A stretch of DNA of 64,000 bases. Source: a bacterium. Lineage in GTDB: Bacteria > Pseudomonadota > Alphaproteobacteria > Acetobacterales > Acetobacteraceae. A program made the translations under genes and the position numbers. How positions within the stretch are numbered: the first letter of the stretch is position 1; every line of letters starts with the position of its first letter. Of this stretch, positions 9,727 to 18,826 are shown piece by piece. A model generated the notes under the pieces. That model searched no databases. It worked only from the letters and a program-made list of their open reading frames with translations, and had not been told where the DNA came from. Where the stretch lies: positions 26,880-90,879 of the forward strand of contig JAMFRO010000092.1 in the NCBI GenBank assembly GCA_026224825.1. Reading direction: 5' to 3'.

Positions 9727-9986
9727 GCGTCCATATCGAAGGCTTCGAAGCGCCGCTACATCGCGCCCTGACCGAGCCCATTTTGCTGGGCGGTTCGCCA
9801 CGCGGCATCGCCATCGTCAACGGTACGCTGGCCGCGGCGCTCGGGCTGGGTTTGCAGATGTGGCTGGCCGGACTTTTATTCTGGGTCATCGGTCACACGC
9901 TCAGCGTCTTCGCGGCAAAGCGTGAGCCCGATTTTGCGCCGGTGCTGGCCCGACATCTCCGCCAACGAGGATGGCTCGCATGCTGA
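9723..9986 (+). CDS. trbD: TrbD/VirB3-like (GTG start overlapping trbC stop)
   Basis: MSVHIEGFEAPLHRALTEPILLGGSPRGIAIVNGTLAAALGLGLQMWLAGLLFWVIGHTLSVFAAKREPDFAPVLARHLRQRGWLAC; the ORF track shows it in frame from 9501. Confidence 0.9.
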   Translation: MSVHIEGFEAPLHRALTEPILLGGSPRGIAIVNGTLAAALGLGLQMWLAGLLFWVIGHTLSVFAAKREPDFAPVLARHLRQRGWLAC

Positions 9987-12451
9987 ATCTCTCCGAATAT
10001 CGTGCGACCGCCGACCGGCTGGCTGATCATCTGCCCTGGGCGGCACTCGTCGCCCCCGGCGTTGTTTTGAACAAGGACGGCAGTTTCCAGCGCACATTGC
10101 GTTTCCGCGGACCCGATCTGGAAAGTGCCACCGAAGCCGAGCTGGTAAGTGCCTGTGCCCGACTCAACAACGTGCTGCGCCGCTTCGGCTCCGGCTGGGC
10201 GTTGTTTTTCGAAGCCGAACGCTTTGAAGCGCCAGGTTATCCCAAATCGGCGTTCCCGGACGCAGCGTCATGGCTGGTGGATGAGGAACGGCGTTCGAGT
10301 TTCGAGCATCACCAGGCGAACGGGAAGAGTTCCGTTTGGCAGAGCCCACAGGGTGCGGCCGCAGCACAAGTTTATTTCGAGAGCGCGTATTACCTCACTC
10401 TTTTATATATGTCGCCGGGCGATCAGGTCGCCCGCGCGGAACAGGCGCTACTCGAACGGGCCGAGGCTGAGAAGGGCAGGGACTGGCGGCAAGACCTCGC
10501 GGCCTTCGTCGCTGAATCGGAACGGGTGCGCGATCTGCTGACCGGCTTCATGCCCGAGGTCGAGGCGCTCGACGATACCGGGACGCTGACCTATCTGCAC
10601 GGCACGATCTCGGGCCAGCGGCATAGGATCGAAGCACCTGAGACACCGCTCTATCTTGACGCCATCCTGGCCGACACGCCGTTGAGCGGCGGTATTGAGC
10701 CCATGCTTGGTGACCAGCATCTGCGCAGCGTCACCGTACTGGGTTTCCCGAATTTCACGCAACCAGGGATTCTCGACACCCTCAACCATCAGGATTTCGC
10801 CTATCGTTGGATGACCCGTTTTATCGCGCTGGATAAAACCGAGGCGACGAGAACGCTGACAAAACTCCGGCGCCAATGGTTTAACAAACGCAAATCCATC
10901 ACGGCGCTGCTGCGCGAGGTGATGTATAGTCAGCCCGTCCAACTTCTCGATTCCGATGCTGACAATAAAATGCTGGATGCGGATCTGGCACTCCAGGCGC
11001 TCGGTGGCGATCACGTGGCCTTTGGCTACCTCACCACCACCATCACGGTCATGGATTCAGACCGACTCCGCGCCGAGGAAAAGCGCCGGGCTGTCGAACG
11101 TGTCGTCAATAGTGCGGGCTTCACCTGTATTCGTGAAAGCATCAATGCGGTTGAGGCATGGCTAGGCTCGTTGCCTGGCCATGCCTACGCGAACGTCCGC
11201 CAGCCCATCGTCCACACGCTGAACCTCGCCCATCTCGTCCCGCTCTCTTCGGTCTGGGCCGGGCCCGCGCGCAATGATCATCTGAACGGCCCGCCTCTGC
11301 TTTACGGCCAGACCAGCGGCTCTACCCCGTTCCGCTTCTCGACCCATGTTGGGGATGTCGGACACATGCTGATCGTCGGCCCAACGGGTGCTGGAAAATC
11401 GGTGCTGCTGGCGCTGCTCGCGCTGCAATTCCGCCGCTACACCGGGTCGCAAATCTACATCTTCGACAAGGGTTTCTCGGCCCGCGCCGCGGTTCTGGCG
11501 ATGGGTGGAGAACACCATGCCCTTGGCGCGGATGGCTCGCTCGCCTTCCAACCATTGCGAGGCATTGATGATCCGGCTGAACGCAGCTGGGCAGCCGAAT
11601 GGATTTCTGCGCTGCTGGCGCACGAGAAGGTCGACGTCACACCGGAGGTGAAGGAGGCGGTCTGGTCAGCACTGAGCAGCCTCGCCTCCGCACCGCCTGA
11701 AGAGCGGACGCTGACCGGCCTGTCCGTTCTGCTGCAATCGAACGCCATCAAAACGGCATTGATGCCATACACATTGGACGGCCCTTTTGGCCGCCTGCTC
11801 GATGCTGCAGAGAACCGCCTCGACCTGGCAGACATGCAATGCTTCGAGACCGAGGAGCTGATGCACGAAGCCAGCGCGGTCCCGCCGGTGCTGACCTATC
11901 TCTTCCATCGGCTTGAGGAGCGGTTCACCGGACGGCCGACCCTCCTGATCCTCGACGAGGCCTGGGTGTTCCTTGACAACCCGCTCTTCGCCGCGCGCAT
12001 CCGCGAATGGCTGAAAGTCTTGCGCAAGAAAAATGTCGCGGTGGTGTTTGCCACACAATCTCTCGCCGACATCGCCGATAGCACCATTGCACCGGCTATC
12101 ATAGAGTCCTGCCCGCAACGCATTTTCCTGCCGAACGACCGTGCGATCGAACCACAAGCCCGCGCCGCCTATGAGCGCTTCGGGCTGAATGAGCGCCAGA
12201 TCGAGCTGATCGCGCGCGCCACCCCCAAGCGGCAGTATTATCTGCAATCCCGCCGTGGCAACCGCCTGCTCGAGTTGGGGCTCGGACCCATCGCGCTCGC
12301 CCTTTGCGGCGCGTCATCTCCAGCCGATCAGCAGCGCATCGATACGGCTCTCGCGGAATACGGTGCCGGCGGATTTCTCGCGGGCCTGCTTGATGGCGCT
12401 GGTCTGGAATGGGCTGCGGATCTGCTCGCTTTTTATCACAGCAAGGAATAG
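9971..12451 (+). CDS. trbE: TrbE, VirB4-type conjugation ATPase
   Basis: HMLIVGPTGAGKSVLLALLALQFRRY; TLLILDEAWVFLDNPLFAARIREWLKVLRKKNVAVVFATQSLADI. Confidence 0.95.
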   Translation: MARMLNLSEYRATADRLADHLPWAALVAPGVVLNKDGSFQRTLRFRGPDLESATEAELVSACARLNNVLRRFGSGWALFFEAERFEAPGYPKSAFPDAASWLVDEERRSSFEHHQANGKSSVWQSPQGAAAAQVYFESAYYLTLLYMSPGDQVARAEQALLERAEAEKGRDWRQDLAAFVAESERVRDLLTGFMPEVEALDDTGTLTYLHGTISGQRHRIEAPETPLYLDAILADTPLSGGIEPMLGDQHLRSVTVLGFPNFTQPGILDTLNHQDFAYRWMTRFIALDKTEATRTLTKLRRQWFNKRKSITALLREVMYSQPVQLLDSDADNKMLDADLALQALGGDHVAFGYLTTTITVMDSDRLRAEEKRRAVERVVNSAGFTCIRESINAVEAWLGSLPGHAYANVRQPIVHTLNLAHLVPLSSVWAGPARNDHLNGPPLLYGQTSGSTPFRFSTHVGDVGHMLIVGPTGAGKSVLLALLALQFRRYTGSQIYIFDKGFSARAAVLAMGGEHHALGADGSLAFQPLRGIDDPAERSWAAEWISALLAHEKVDVTPEVKEAVWSALSSLASAPPEERTLTGLSVLLQSNAIKTALMPYTLDGPFGRLLDAAENRLDLADMQCFETEELMHEASAVPPVLTYLFHRLEERFTGRPTLLILDEAWVFLDNPLFAARIREWLKVLRKKNVAVVFATQSLADIADSTIAPAIIESCPQRIFLPNDRAIEPQARAAYERFGLNERQIELIARATPKRQYYLQSRRGNRLLELGLGPIALALCGASSPADQQRIDTALAEYGAGGFLAGLLDGAGLEWAADLLAFYHSKE

Positions 12452-12455
12452 CTCC

Positions 12456-13181
12456 ATGAAACTTCAAACGCGCAGGGCGGCCCTGACCGCCATCGCTATT
12501 ATTATCGCTGCTCCACTTGTCATGCCCTGGCATGCTGATGCGCAGGTTGCAGTCATTGATGCCGCAAATCTAACCCAGAATATTTTGACGGCGGCGAGGG
12601 AGCTTCAGCAGATCAACAACGAGGTCCAGTCGCTGCAAAATCAGGCGACAATGCTGGAGAACCAGGCAAAGAACCTGACCAGCCTGAACTTCTCGTCGCT
12701 CGATGGCATCACAAACGATCTCCAGCAGATCAGCAATCTGATGAACCAGGCACAGGGAATAGATTTCGATGTTCAATCGGTTGAGACAGCCTTTCAACAA
12801 GCTTATCCCCAACAATACGCCGCAGGCACAAGTTTTCCACAACTCCTGACGGACGCCCAAACGCGCTGGCAGAATTCACGGGATGCGTTTCAGCAGACCA
12901 TGACTGTGCAGTCGCAGATCGCGCAAACGGTGCAGACCGACACCGGCAAGCTCGCCGATCTCGTCGATGCCAGCCAGAGCGCGGTTGGCAACCTGCAAGC
13001 CCAACAGGCAACGAACCAGCTTCTCGCCCTTTCGATCAAGCAGCAGCTTCAAATCCAGACGATGATGGCAACGCAGGGTCGCGCCGAGGCGTTGAACGAC
13101 GCCAACAACGCCGAGTCCGAGGCGGAAGGCAGTGCTGCTTTCTCCACCTTCCTCGGCAGCAGCAACGCTTACGCCCCTTAA
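12456..13181 (+). CDS. trbJ: TrbJ, P-type conjugative transfer protein
   Basis: Signal peptide, coiled-coil QLQQINNEVQSLQNQATMLENQAKNL, C-terminus GRAEALNDANNAESEAEGSAAFSTFLGSSNAYAP. Confidence 0.92.
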   Translation: MKLQTRRAALTAIAIIIAAPLVMPWHADAQVAVIDAANLTQNILTAARELQQINNEVQSLQNQATMLENQAKNLTSLNFSSLDGITNDLQQISNLMNQAQGIDFDVQSVETAFQQAYPQQYAAGTSFPQLLTDAQTRWQNSRDAFQQTMTVQSQIAQTVQTDTGKLADLVDASQSAVGNLQAQQATNQLLALSIKQQLQIQTMMATQGRAEALNDANNAESEAEGSAAFSTFLGSSNAYAP

Positions 13182-13248
13182 CAATAGCACCAACCATCAT
13201 CTCCAGTTCCGTCTCGACTAAAGGAAATGCGGATCGTCGAGCGCGAGA

Positions 13249-14130
13249 TCAGGCTTTGACATTAAGCGATAGCATCCAATTTTCTGAGTATATTGGGGCG
13301 TATGGATTCTCAGGGTCGAGTTTTTGTGAGCTGCCACGCTGCGCGAATTTGCGCCAATCTAATACTCGTTCGTCTGTAACACCCAAAACTTCGTCCAAAA
13401 TATACCCCGCGCGGACCTTTGGAAGTTTTGCCTCGTGCTCATTTACGGCATCGATGATTTCATCGAGGTAGTCGTTGGCCTTTCTCCGCCAGACTTTGAG
13501 AACATTAGAAATACCACCGCACCAAGATGGGCGCACAACCATATCCAAAAAAATTTGTCCGGGTGTTGCTACCCGGCCGTATGGGGCCATGGTGCCCCAC
13601 TTGCCAGGATAAATCGTGTCATGGACAAGTATCGATCTTAATCGAACCTTTTCGGGAAAACGATATCTTGGGCGCTGGTAAGGGGCGGGCTCAATTGGAG
13701 TAGGTGTCTTGCTTTCTCTTAGATGCCACATTTCCCTCCACAGCTTGGATGCCGGGCGTGTGAGCATTAAGGTTTTGGAGCTTTGCTCGGTAAGACCCCT
13801 GAAGCGCATTGCAGACAAGTGCGAGATATATACAAATGGATCGGCTAAACAGCAGGTTGCTTCGGCATCTTGCTCAAAAACGCCGAGAACCTCATAATGT
13901 GTAGAACAGAAATCGCGATCTGGGCGAACGATCTTCGCCGCTTGGAGGCGTTTAATGACTCTCGAGATGTCTTGATCGACGACTGGTTTTGAGGCGGACG
14001 GCTTTCTGCTGGATTTTGAATGCTCTCCCGCGAGCACTCTTCGTACGAGGCGTTCCAAATCGCTCGCTGCGATAATTGAGGCATTTTGTTGTGTCAGGAT
14101 TTGACGAATAAGCGTCTTGGTCATTTGCAA
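13249..14130 (-). CDS. AbiEi-like (type IV antitoxin-like) winged-helix protein
   Basis: ISRVIKRLQAAKIVRPDRDFCSTHYEVLGVFEQ followed by LADPFVYISHLSAMRFRGLTEQSSKTLMLTRP, an AbiEi-type pattern. Confidence 0.55.
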   Translation of the reverse strand: MQMTKTLIRQILTQQNASIIAASDLERLVRRVLAGEHSKSSRKPSASKPVVDQDISRVIKRLQAAKIVRPDRDFCSTHYEVLGVFEQDAEATCCLADPFVYISHLSAMRFRGLTEQSSKTLMLTRPASKLWREMWHLRESKTPTPIEPAPYQRPRYRFPEKVRLRSILVHDTIYPGKWGTMAPYGRVATPGQIFLDMVVRPSWCGGISNVLKVWRRKANDYLDEIIDAVNEHEAKLPKVRAGYILDEVLGVTDERVLDWRKFAQRGSSQKLDPENPYAPIYSENWMLSLNVKA

Positions 14131-14175
14131 CCCGCATTTTCATGGTTTGAGGGAGAACCAATGCAATATTTGGGA

Positions 14176-14222
14176 GCATAGGATAGATTTAATGTCCTAA
14201 GGACATTAAATCTATCCTATGC
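14176..14222. repeat. Perfect 47-bp palindrome (23-bp arms, 1-nt centre)
   Basis: gcataggatagatttaatgtcct a aggacattaaatctatcctatgc, 45 bp upstream of the 14130 start codon. Confidence 0.95.
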
Positions 14223-14305
14223 GTATGTCTATAGGCGAAGCGTTCTTTTTAAAAATTCTTTATTTATCAACAAGTTGAATTTGATGCAGGCAAGGAAAAC
14301 GGCCC

Positions 14306-14350
14306 AAAATATAACTATCCCGTACTTCAAGTGCGGGATAGTTATATTTT
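14306..14350. promoter_or_regulatory. 45-bp palindrome upstream of the HipA-like gene (22-bp arms, one mismatch)
   Basis: aaaatataactatcccgtactt c aagtgcgggatagttatatttt. Confidence 0.85.
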
Positions 14351-14375
14351 TCTTGAATTTGGTGCCACATAATAC

Positions 14376-14408
14376 TAACTATCCCGTACTTCAGGTACGG
14401 AAAAGTTA
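14376..14408. promoter_or_regulatory. Second, imperfect copy of the same operator-like palindrome, abutting the TTG start
   Basis: taactatcccgtactt c aggtacggaaaagtta; left half identical to that of the 14306-14350 palindrome; centres 64 bp apart. Confidence 0.8.
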
Positions 14409-14410
14409 GA

Positions 14411-16249
14411 TTGGCACTTCACTTGATCGGCGACACGCTGGATAAGACCCGCAGTCATTATCGTGCTGGGACGGGGCAATTAATCCAGCTTATGCGCGGA
14501 ATTTATGTGGACTCAGACGACGATATTGACGCCGTCATCATGAAGCATGCTGTGCGCATTGCCAAATATCTTTATCCGCAAGCGTATCTCTCGGCAGCTT
14601 CAGCTGTGTTGCTTGGCCCGACCCAGGACGGTCGGTTATTTTTGAGTGCGAGACGCAAGCAGCGTACCCGCATTCGTTCCCTGGAAATTATCCAGAATCA
14701 AGCGCCGCTACATCCATCGGTGGGTGCAGCTATTGTTGATGATGGCATGGGTGAGTTCCGCATAAATGCTTCATCGATCCGCCAGCGCTTCCTGGAGGCG
14801 TTCCGAATTCGCAGTGAACATGCGGCGGCTATTGATGAAGAAATGCGAAAGGCGATCGCAATTCGCTTGAGCGAGGAATATGGGAGTCCGCACGCGGCAG
14901 CCGACGCTATTTGGGTCCTGGCTCGAGAGAACGAATGGTACCGCGAAGGAGAAGCCGCTGAGCGTTATTTACGCCGCACTCCCACTGTAGGATTGGTAAA
15001 AAACCGGGCTGCTTTCGATTTGATCGTCGCGTGGCACGGAAGACCGATCGGCCAGCTAAATCATGATGGCTTCGAATGGCGGTGGAACGCTATCAAAGAA
15101 AATGGCCCGGCACTCATAAGGCAAACCACCCCCGGAAAGCTTCCTCCGTTCATAGTATCGCTAATGCCGGAGGGGTGGCTGGAATCTGTGCTAAAAAATG
15201 CAGACGAGCGTACCCAACTCAAATCGGGTAAGCGCTATATGTCAAACGTCACGATTGTTGAGCAGCAAAGCGAGCTTGCGACTTTACCAGAAGATATATT
15301 GATCACGCGCCTTCTAGACTACGATAAAGATGGCACGTTCACGGGTCGTTACGCGGGGCCAGGTCGAGATCTTATGGATCATAATTTCGAGCGTAATCTT
15401 GCGAGCATTTATCAAAATGCAGAGACACCAAGGCTATCTGGCATTCAAATCAAAGCGCCCATGTACCTGGATGTCCACGGAGTGCTATCCCCAAGCACAG
15501 ATAAGCCTTTCACGCACATCCTAAAGCCAGCTGGTACGAGTGGATTCGATTTTCTTCCCATTATAGAATGGTTGGACATGTCGCTAGGGCGGGCCATCGG
15601 TTTCGATGTGCCGGCAGCCGTTCTCATTAAAATGCCCGATGGAATGCCCCCAGCATTGCTGGTAGAACGCTTTGATATACGTGAAGGACGTAATGACAAG
15701 CGTATGCTGGCATTGGAAGATTTTTGCTCAGTTCTCGATCTCTCAACGGCCGAAAAATACACTGGAACGATGGAACGTGTCGCGCGTGCGGTAAGATCAC
15801 TTTCGACCTCACCGGAAGAAGATTTGCTGATCCTCGTGAAACGGGCGCTTTTCGCTTGGTTGGTTGCGGATGGCGACATGCATCTCAAGAATATGGCTCT
15901 TCTGAAAACTGCTGAACCAGGCGACAAGACGTTTCGAACTGTCCGAGTGGCGCCTCTTTATGACTCGGTCACGACACGCGTATTTCCGGGACTGCAGCAT
16001 GATCGAATGGCTCTAAAATTGAATGGAAAAGATGAAAGACTACGTCGAGCGGATTTTCGGGCCCTCGCCAAAATCGCCGGTTTAAGTGTGACGGATACGG
16101 ATAACGCTATTGACGAGATGCTTGAGCGCATGAGGGCAGCGGTTGATGAGATCGTGCTTCCGCCAGACCTAGACTATGCAGACGAGGCCGCAAGACAAGT
16201 TGAACGGGTACTCGAAATCTGCCGTAACAGGCTAAATTCATTTAAGTAA
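14411..16249 (+). CDS. HipA-type Ser/Thr kinase with fused AbiEi-like N-terminal region
   Basis: N-term LMRGIYVDSDDDIDAVIMKHAVRIAKYLYPQAYLSAASAVLLGPTQDGRLFLSARRKQRTRIRSLEII is AbiEi-like; C-term has HipA motifs SLMPEGWLESVL, FTHILKP, LLVERFDIREG, LEDFCSVL, ADGDMHLKNMALL, APLYDSVTTRVFPG. Confidence 0.8.
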   Translation: MALHLIGDTLDKTRSHYRAGTGQLIQLMRGIYVDSDDDIDAVIMKHAVRIAKYLYPQAYLSAASAVLLGPTQDGRLFLSARRKQRTRIRSLEIIQNQAPLHPSVGAAIVDDGMGEFRINASSIRQRFLEAFRIRSEHAAAIDEEMRKAIAIRLSEEYGSPHAAADAIWVLARENEWYREGEAAERYLRRTPTVGLVKNRAAFDLIVAWHGRPIGQLNHDGFEWRWNAIKENGPALIRQTTPGKLPPFIVSLMPEGWLESVLKNADERTQLKSGKRYMSNVTIVEQQSELATLPEDILITRLLDYDKDGTFTGRYAGPGRDLMDHNFERNLASIYQNAETPRLSGIQIKAPMYLDVHGVLSPSTDKPFTHILKPAGTSGFDFLPIIEWLDMSLGRAIGFDVPAAVLIKMPDGMPPALLVERFDIREGRNDKRMLALEDFCSVLDLSTAEKYTGTMERVARAVRSLSTSPEEDLLILVKRALFAWLVADGDMHLKNMALLKTAEPGDKTFRTVRVAPLYDSVTTRVFPGLQHDRMALKLNGKDERLRRADFRALAKIAGLSVTDTDNAIDEMLERMRAAVDEIVLPPDLDYADEAARQVERVLEICRNRLNSFK

Positions 16250-16299
16250 TTGGGAACTTGTCGAGACCTGCTCACCTTAAATAGCGGTCCGGCTGTTCG

Positions 16300-16740
16300 A
16301 GCGTAGACCCGCTTGTTTCAGCGTAGATAAAGTGACTGTTTCTTTTGGCCATTTTGCACGAGTCCTGTCTCCTAGAGTGCGCGCGCCATTCGCGCCTTTT
16401 CGGAGAGCGGTAGATGATCCCCACCCGTTTGCTAGAGGCAGCCTTGCAACGGCCTTGTCCCAAACACTGCGCTGAGGTGGGGAGTTTTCGACAGCTGCCG
16501 ATCGATATCGCAGCTACCGACAGAACACGAGGGGCAGCTTTCAGCAAACCGTGTCCAGCCCAGCAGGGGACGCACCAACTCGTCGCCCTCTCGATCAAGC
16601 AACAGCGCCTGATCCAGACGATGATGGCAACGCAGGGCCGCGCAGAGGCGCTGAACGATGCCAACAACGCAGAGTCTAAAGCGGAAGGCGGTGCCGCCTT
16701 TTCGACCTTCCTCGGTAGTAGCAACGCCTACACCCCTTAG
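16300..16740 (+). pseudogene. Chimeric remnant: traG leader/start-like sequence joined to a trbJ 3'-end copy
   Basis: 16317-16437 resembles the traG leader and start (cagcgtagataaagt...ccattttgcacgagtcctgtctcctag...atgatccccac); 16567-16740 encodes LVALSIKQQRLIQTMMATQGRAEALNDANNAESKAEGGAAFSTFLGSSNAYTP, near-identical to the TrbJ C-terminus. Confidence 0.85.
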
Positions 16741-16790
16741 CATAGCGGCGAACGTCAACCGGGCCACCACGAGAAGGACGCGAGGACGAT

Positions 16791-18110
16791 ATGGATAATC
16801 TCAATATCATTGACCAGTTCATGCAGATTTTCAGCCGCTATATCGACAGCGGATTCGGCCTGCTGAACGGTGACGTGGTTGGTCTCACCTCGATCCTCAT
16901 CGGTATCGACATCACGTTGGCCGGCCTGTTCTGGGCGCTAGACCACGAGGGCGATGTACTCGCCCGCCTGATTAAGAAAGTGCTCTACGTCGGCGTCTTC
17001 GCCTACATTATCGATAACTTCCAGAACCTCGCCACCATCATCTTTAACTCCTTTTCGACCATGGGGCTGAACGCCACCGCAACGGGGCTGACAGCCGCCG
17101 ATCTGCTGTTGCCGGGCAAACTCGCCAGCACTGGGTTCACAGCGGCCTATCCGCTGTTGCAGCAAGCCGGCTCACTGATCGGTTTGACCACCTTCGTCAC
17201 ACATTTCGTGACCATCGTGGTGCTGCTCATCGCCTGGTTCATCGTCATCATCTCATTCTTCATCCTGGCGGTGCAGCTTTTCATCACCGTGCTCGAATAC
17301 AAGCTGACGACACTTGCGGGCTTCGTGCTGGTGCCCTTCGCCCTGTGGAACAAGACCTCATTCCTGGCTGAGCGTGTGCTCGGCAATGTCGTGTCCTCGG
17401 GTGTGAAGGTGATGGTGCTGGCCGTCATCATCGGGATCGGCAGCACATTGTTCAGCACATTTACCGGTGCCGCCCAGGGGCAGGAGCCCAGCCTGGCCGA
17501 AGCCATGTCGTTGGTACTCGCGGCAATAACCCTGCTGGGGCTTGGCATCTTTGGCCCTGCCATCGCCACTGGACTCGTCGCTGGGGCGCCGCAGCTTGGC
17601 GCAGGTGCGGCGATCGGCACGGTAGGTGCTGCGGCCGGCGCCATGATGCTGACCGGTGCCGCCGCCGTGGGCGGCGCACGCTTGCTCGGAGGCGCCGGTG
17701 CCGGCGGCCTCGCCGCGATCCGCGCCGGCACCGCGATGGGTACGGCCACATCGACTGCCTATGGGCAGGGGCAGGCGTCCTCTGGCGCCTCCGGAATGGC
17801 AGGTGTTGCCGCAGGACTTGGAGGTGTGGCGCGTGCTGGCGGAGGCGCCGTTATGCAAGGTGCTCGTTCCGTTGGTCAGCGCGCCGGCAGCTCTCTTGCA
17901 GGGAGCTCTCAGTCTGCACGGCATGCCGCAGGTGGTGGCACGCCATCGGCTGCTCAGCCGGACGGCAACGGCGCAGCACCCGCCTGGGCGCGCCAGCTGC
18001 AAACCGCGCAGCGCGCACGTCATCAGCGCCAGGCCACGGCCCAGGCCGTCAAGGAAGGCGACCGTCCCGGCGCGCCGGCCAATCCCGAACTCGACGGAGG
18101 GGAGACATAA
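16791..18110 (+). CDS. trbL: TrbL, P-type conjugative transfer membrane protein
   Basis: Polytopic protein with Gly/Ala-rich C-terminus; IIDQFMQIFSRYIDSGFGLLNGDVVGLTSILIGIDITLAGLFWAL; operon position. Confidence 0.92.
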   Translation: MDNLNIIDQFMQIFSRYIDSGFGLLNGDVVGLTSILIGIDITLAGLFWALDHEGDVLARLIKKVLYVGVFAYIIDNFQNLATIIFNSFSTMGLNATATGLTAADLLLPGKLASTGFTAAYPLLQQAGSLIGLTTFVTHFVTIVVLLIAWFIVIISFFILAVQLFITVLEYKLTTLAGFVLVPFALWNKTSFLAERVLGNVVSSGVKVMVLAVIIGIGSTLFSTFTGAAQGQEPSLAEAMSLVLAAITLLGLGIFGPAIATGLVAGAPQLGAGAAIGTVGAAAGAMMLTGAAAVGGARLLGGAGAGGLAAIRAGTAMGTATSTAYGQGQASSGASGMAGVAAGLGGVARAGGGAVMQGARSVGQRAGSSLAGSSQSARHAAGGGTPSAAQPDGNGAAPAWARQLQTAQRARHQRQATAQAVKEGDRPGAPANPELDGGET

Positions 18111-18115
18111 TCACC

Positions 18116-18814
18116 ATGATTTTCAAACGTACTCTGCAACGCTACGGCCGCACGCCGGAGCCGACCACGCCGTACCAGCGTGCTGGGCAGCTTTGGGACG
18201 AGCGCATCGGCTCCGCCCGCGTCCAGGCGCGGAACTGGCGCCTCATGGCATTTGGCTGCCTGATGTTATCGGGCGGGTTGGTCACCGGCCTCATCTGGCA
18301 ATCGGCGAAAAGCCGCGTCATCCCCTTTGTCGTAGAGGTGAATAGCCTTGGTCAGGCCCAGGCGGTCGCGCCTGCGGTCCAAGACTACCAGCCAACAGAC
18401 GCACAGATCGCCTGGTTCCTGGCGCATTTCATCACCGATGTGCGGGCACTTCCCACGGACCCCGTGCTGGTGCGCAAGAATTGGCTGGAGGCATATGAGT
18501 TCGCGACGAGTCACGGGGCTGTTTTCCTCGATGGCTACGCCGGCACCAACGATCCGTTCAAAGCAATCGGTGACCGCAGCGTCTCGGTGGATGTCACCAG
18601 CGTCGTGCGTGCGTCAGACAGCTCCTTCCAGGTCAAATGGACCGAACAGGCCTACCGGCAGGACAGCCTTGTCTCGACCGAGAACTGGACCGCTATCCTC
18701 ACCATCGCGATCAAGCCACCAGCAACGGCGGAGGTCCTGCGGGAGAACCCGCTCGGCCTCTACGTCGATGGCATTGCCTGGTCGCGCGAATTTGACCCCG
18801 GTTCCACCCCATAA
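18116..18814 (+). CDS. trbF: TrbF, VirB8-like conjugal transfer protein
   Basis: FKRTLQRYGRTPEPTTPYQRAGQLWDERIGSARVQARNWRLMAFG. Confidence 0.92.
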   Translation: MIFKRTLQRYGRTPEPTTPYQRAGQLWDERIGSARVQARNWRLMAFGCLMLSGGLVTGLIWQSAKSRVIPFVVEVNSLGQAQAVAPAVQDYQPTDAQIAWFLAHFITDVRALPTDPVLVRKNWLEAYEFATSHGAVFLDGYAGTNDPFKAIGDRSVSVDVTSVVRASDSSFQVKWTEQAYRQDSLVSTENWTAILTIAIKPPATAEVLRENPLGLYVDGIAWSREFDPGSTP

Positions 18815-18826
18815 AAGGAGACCGTC

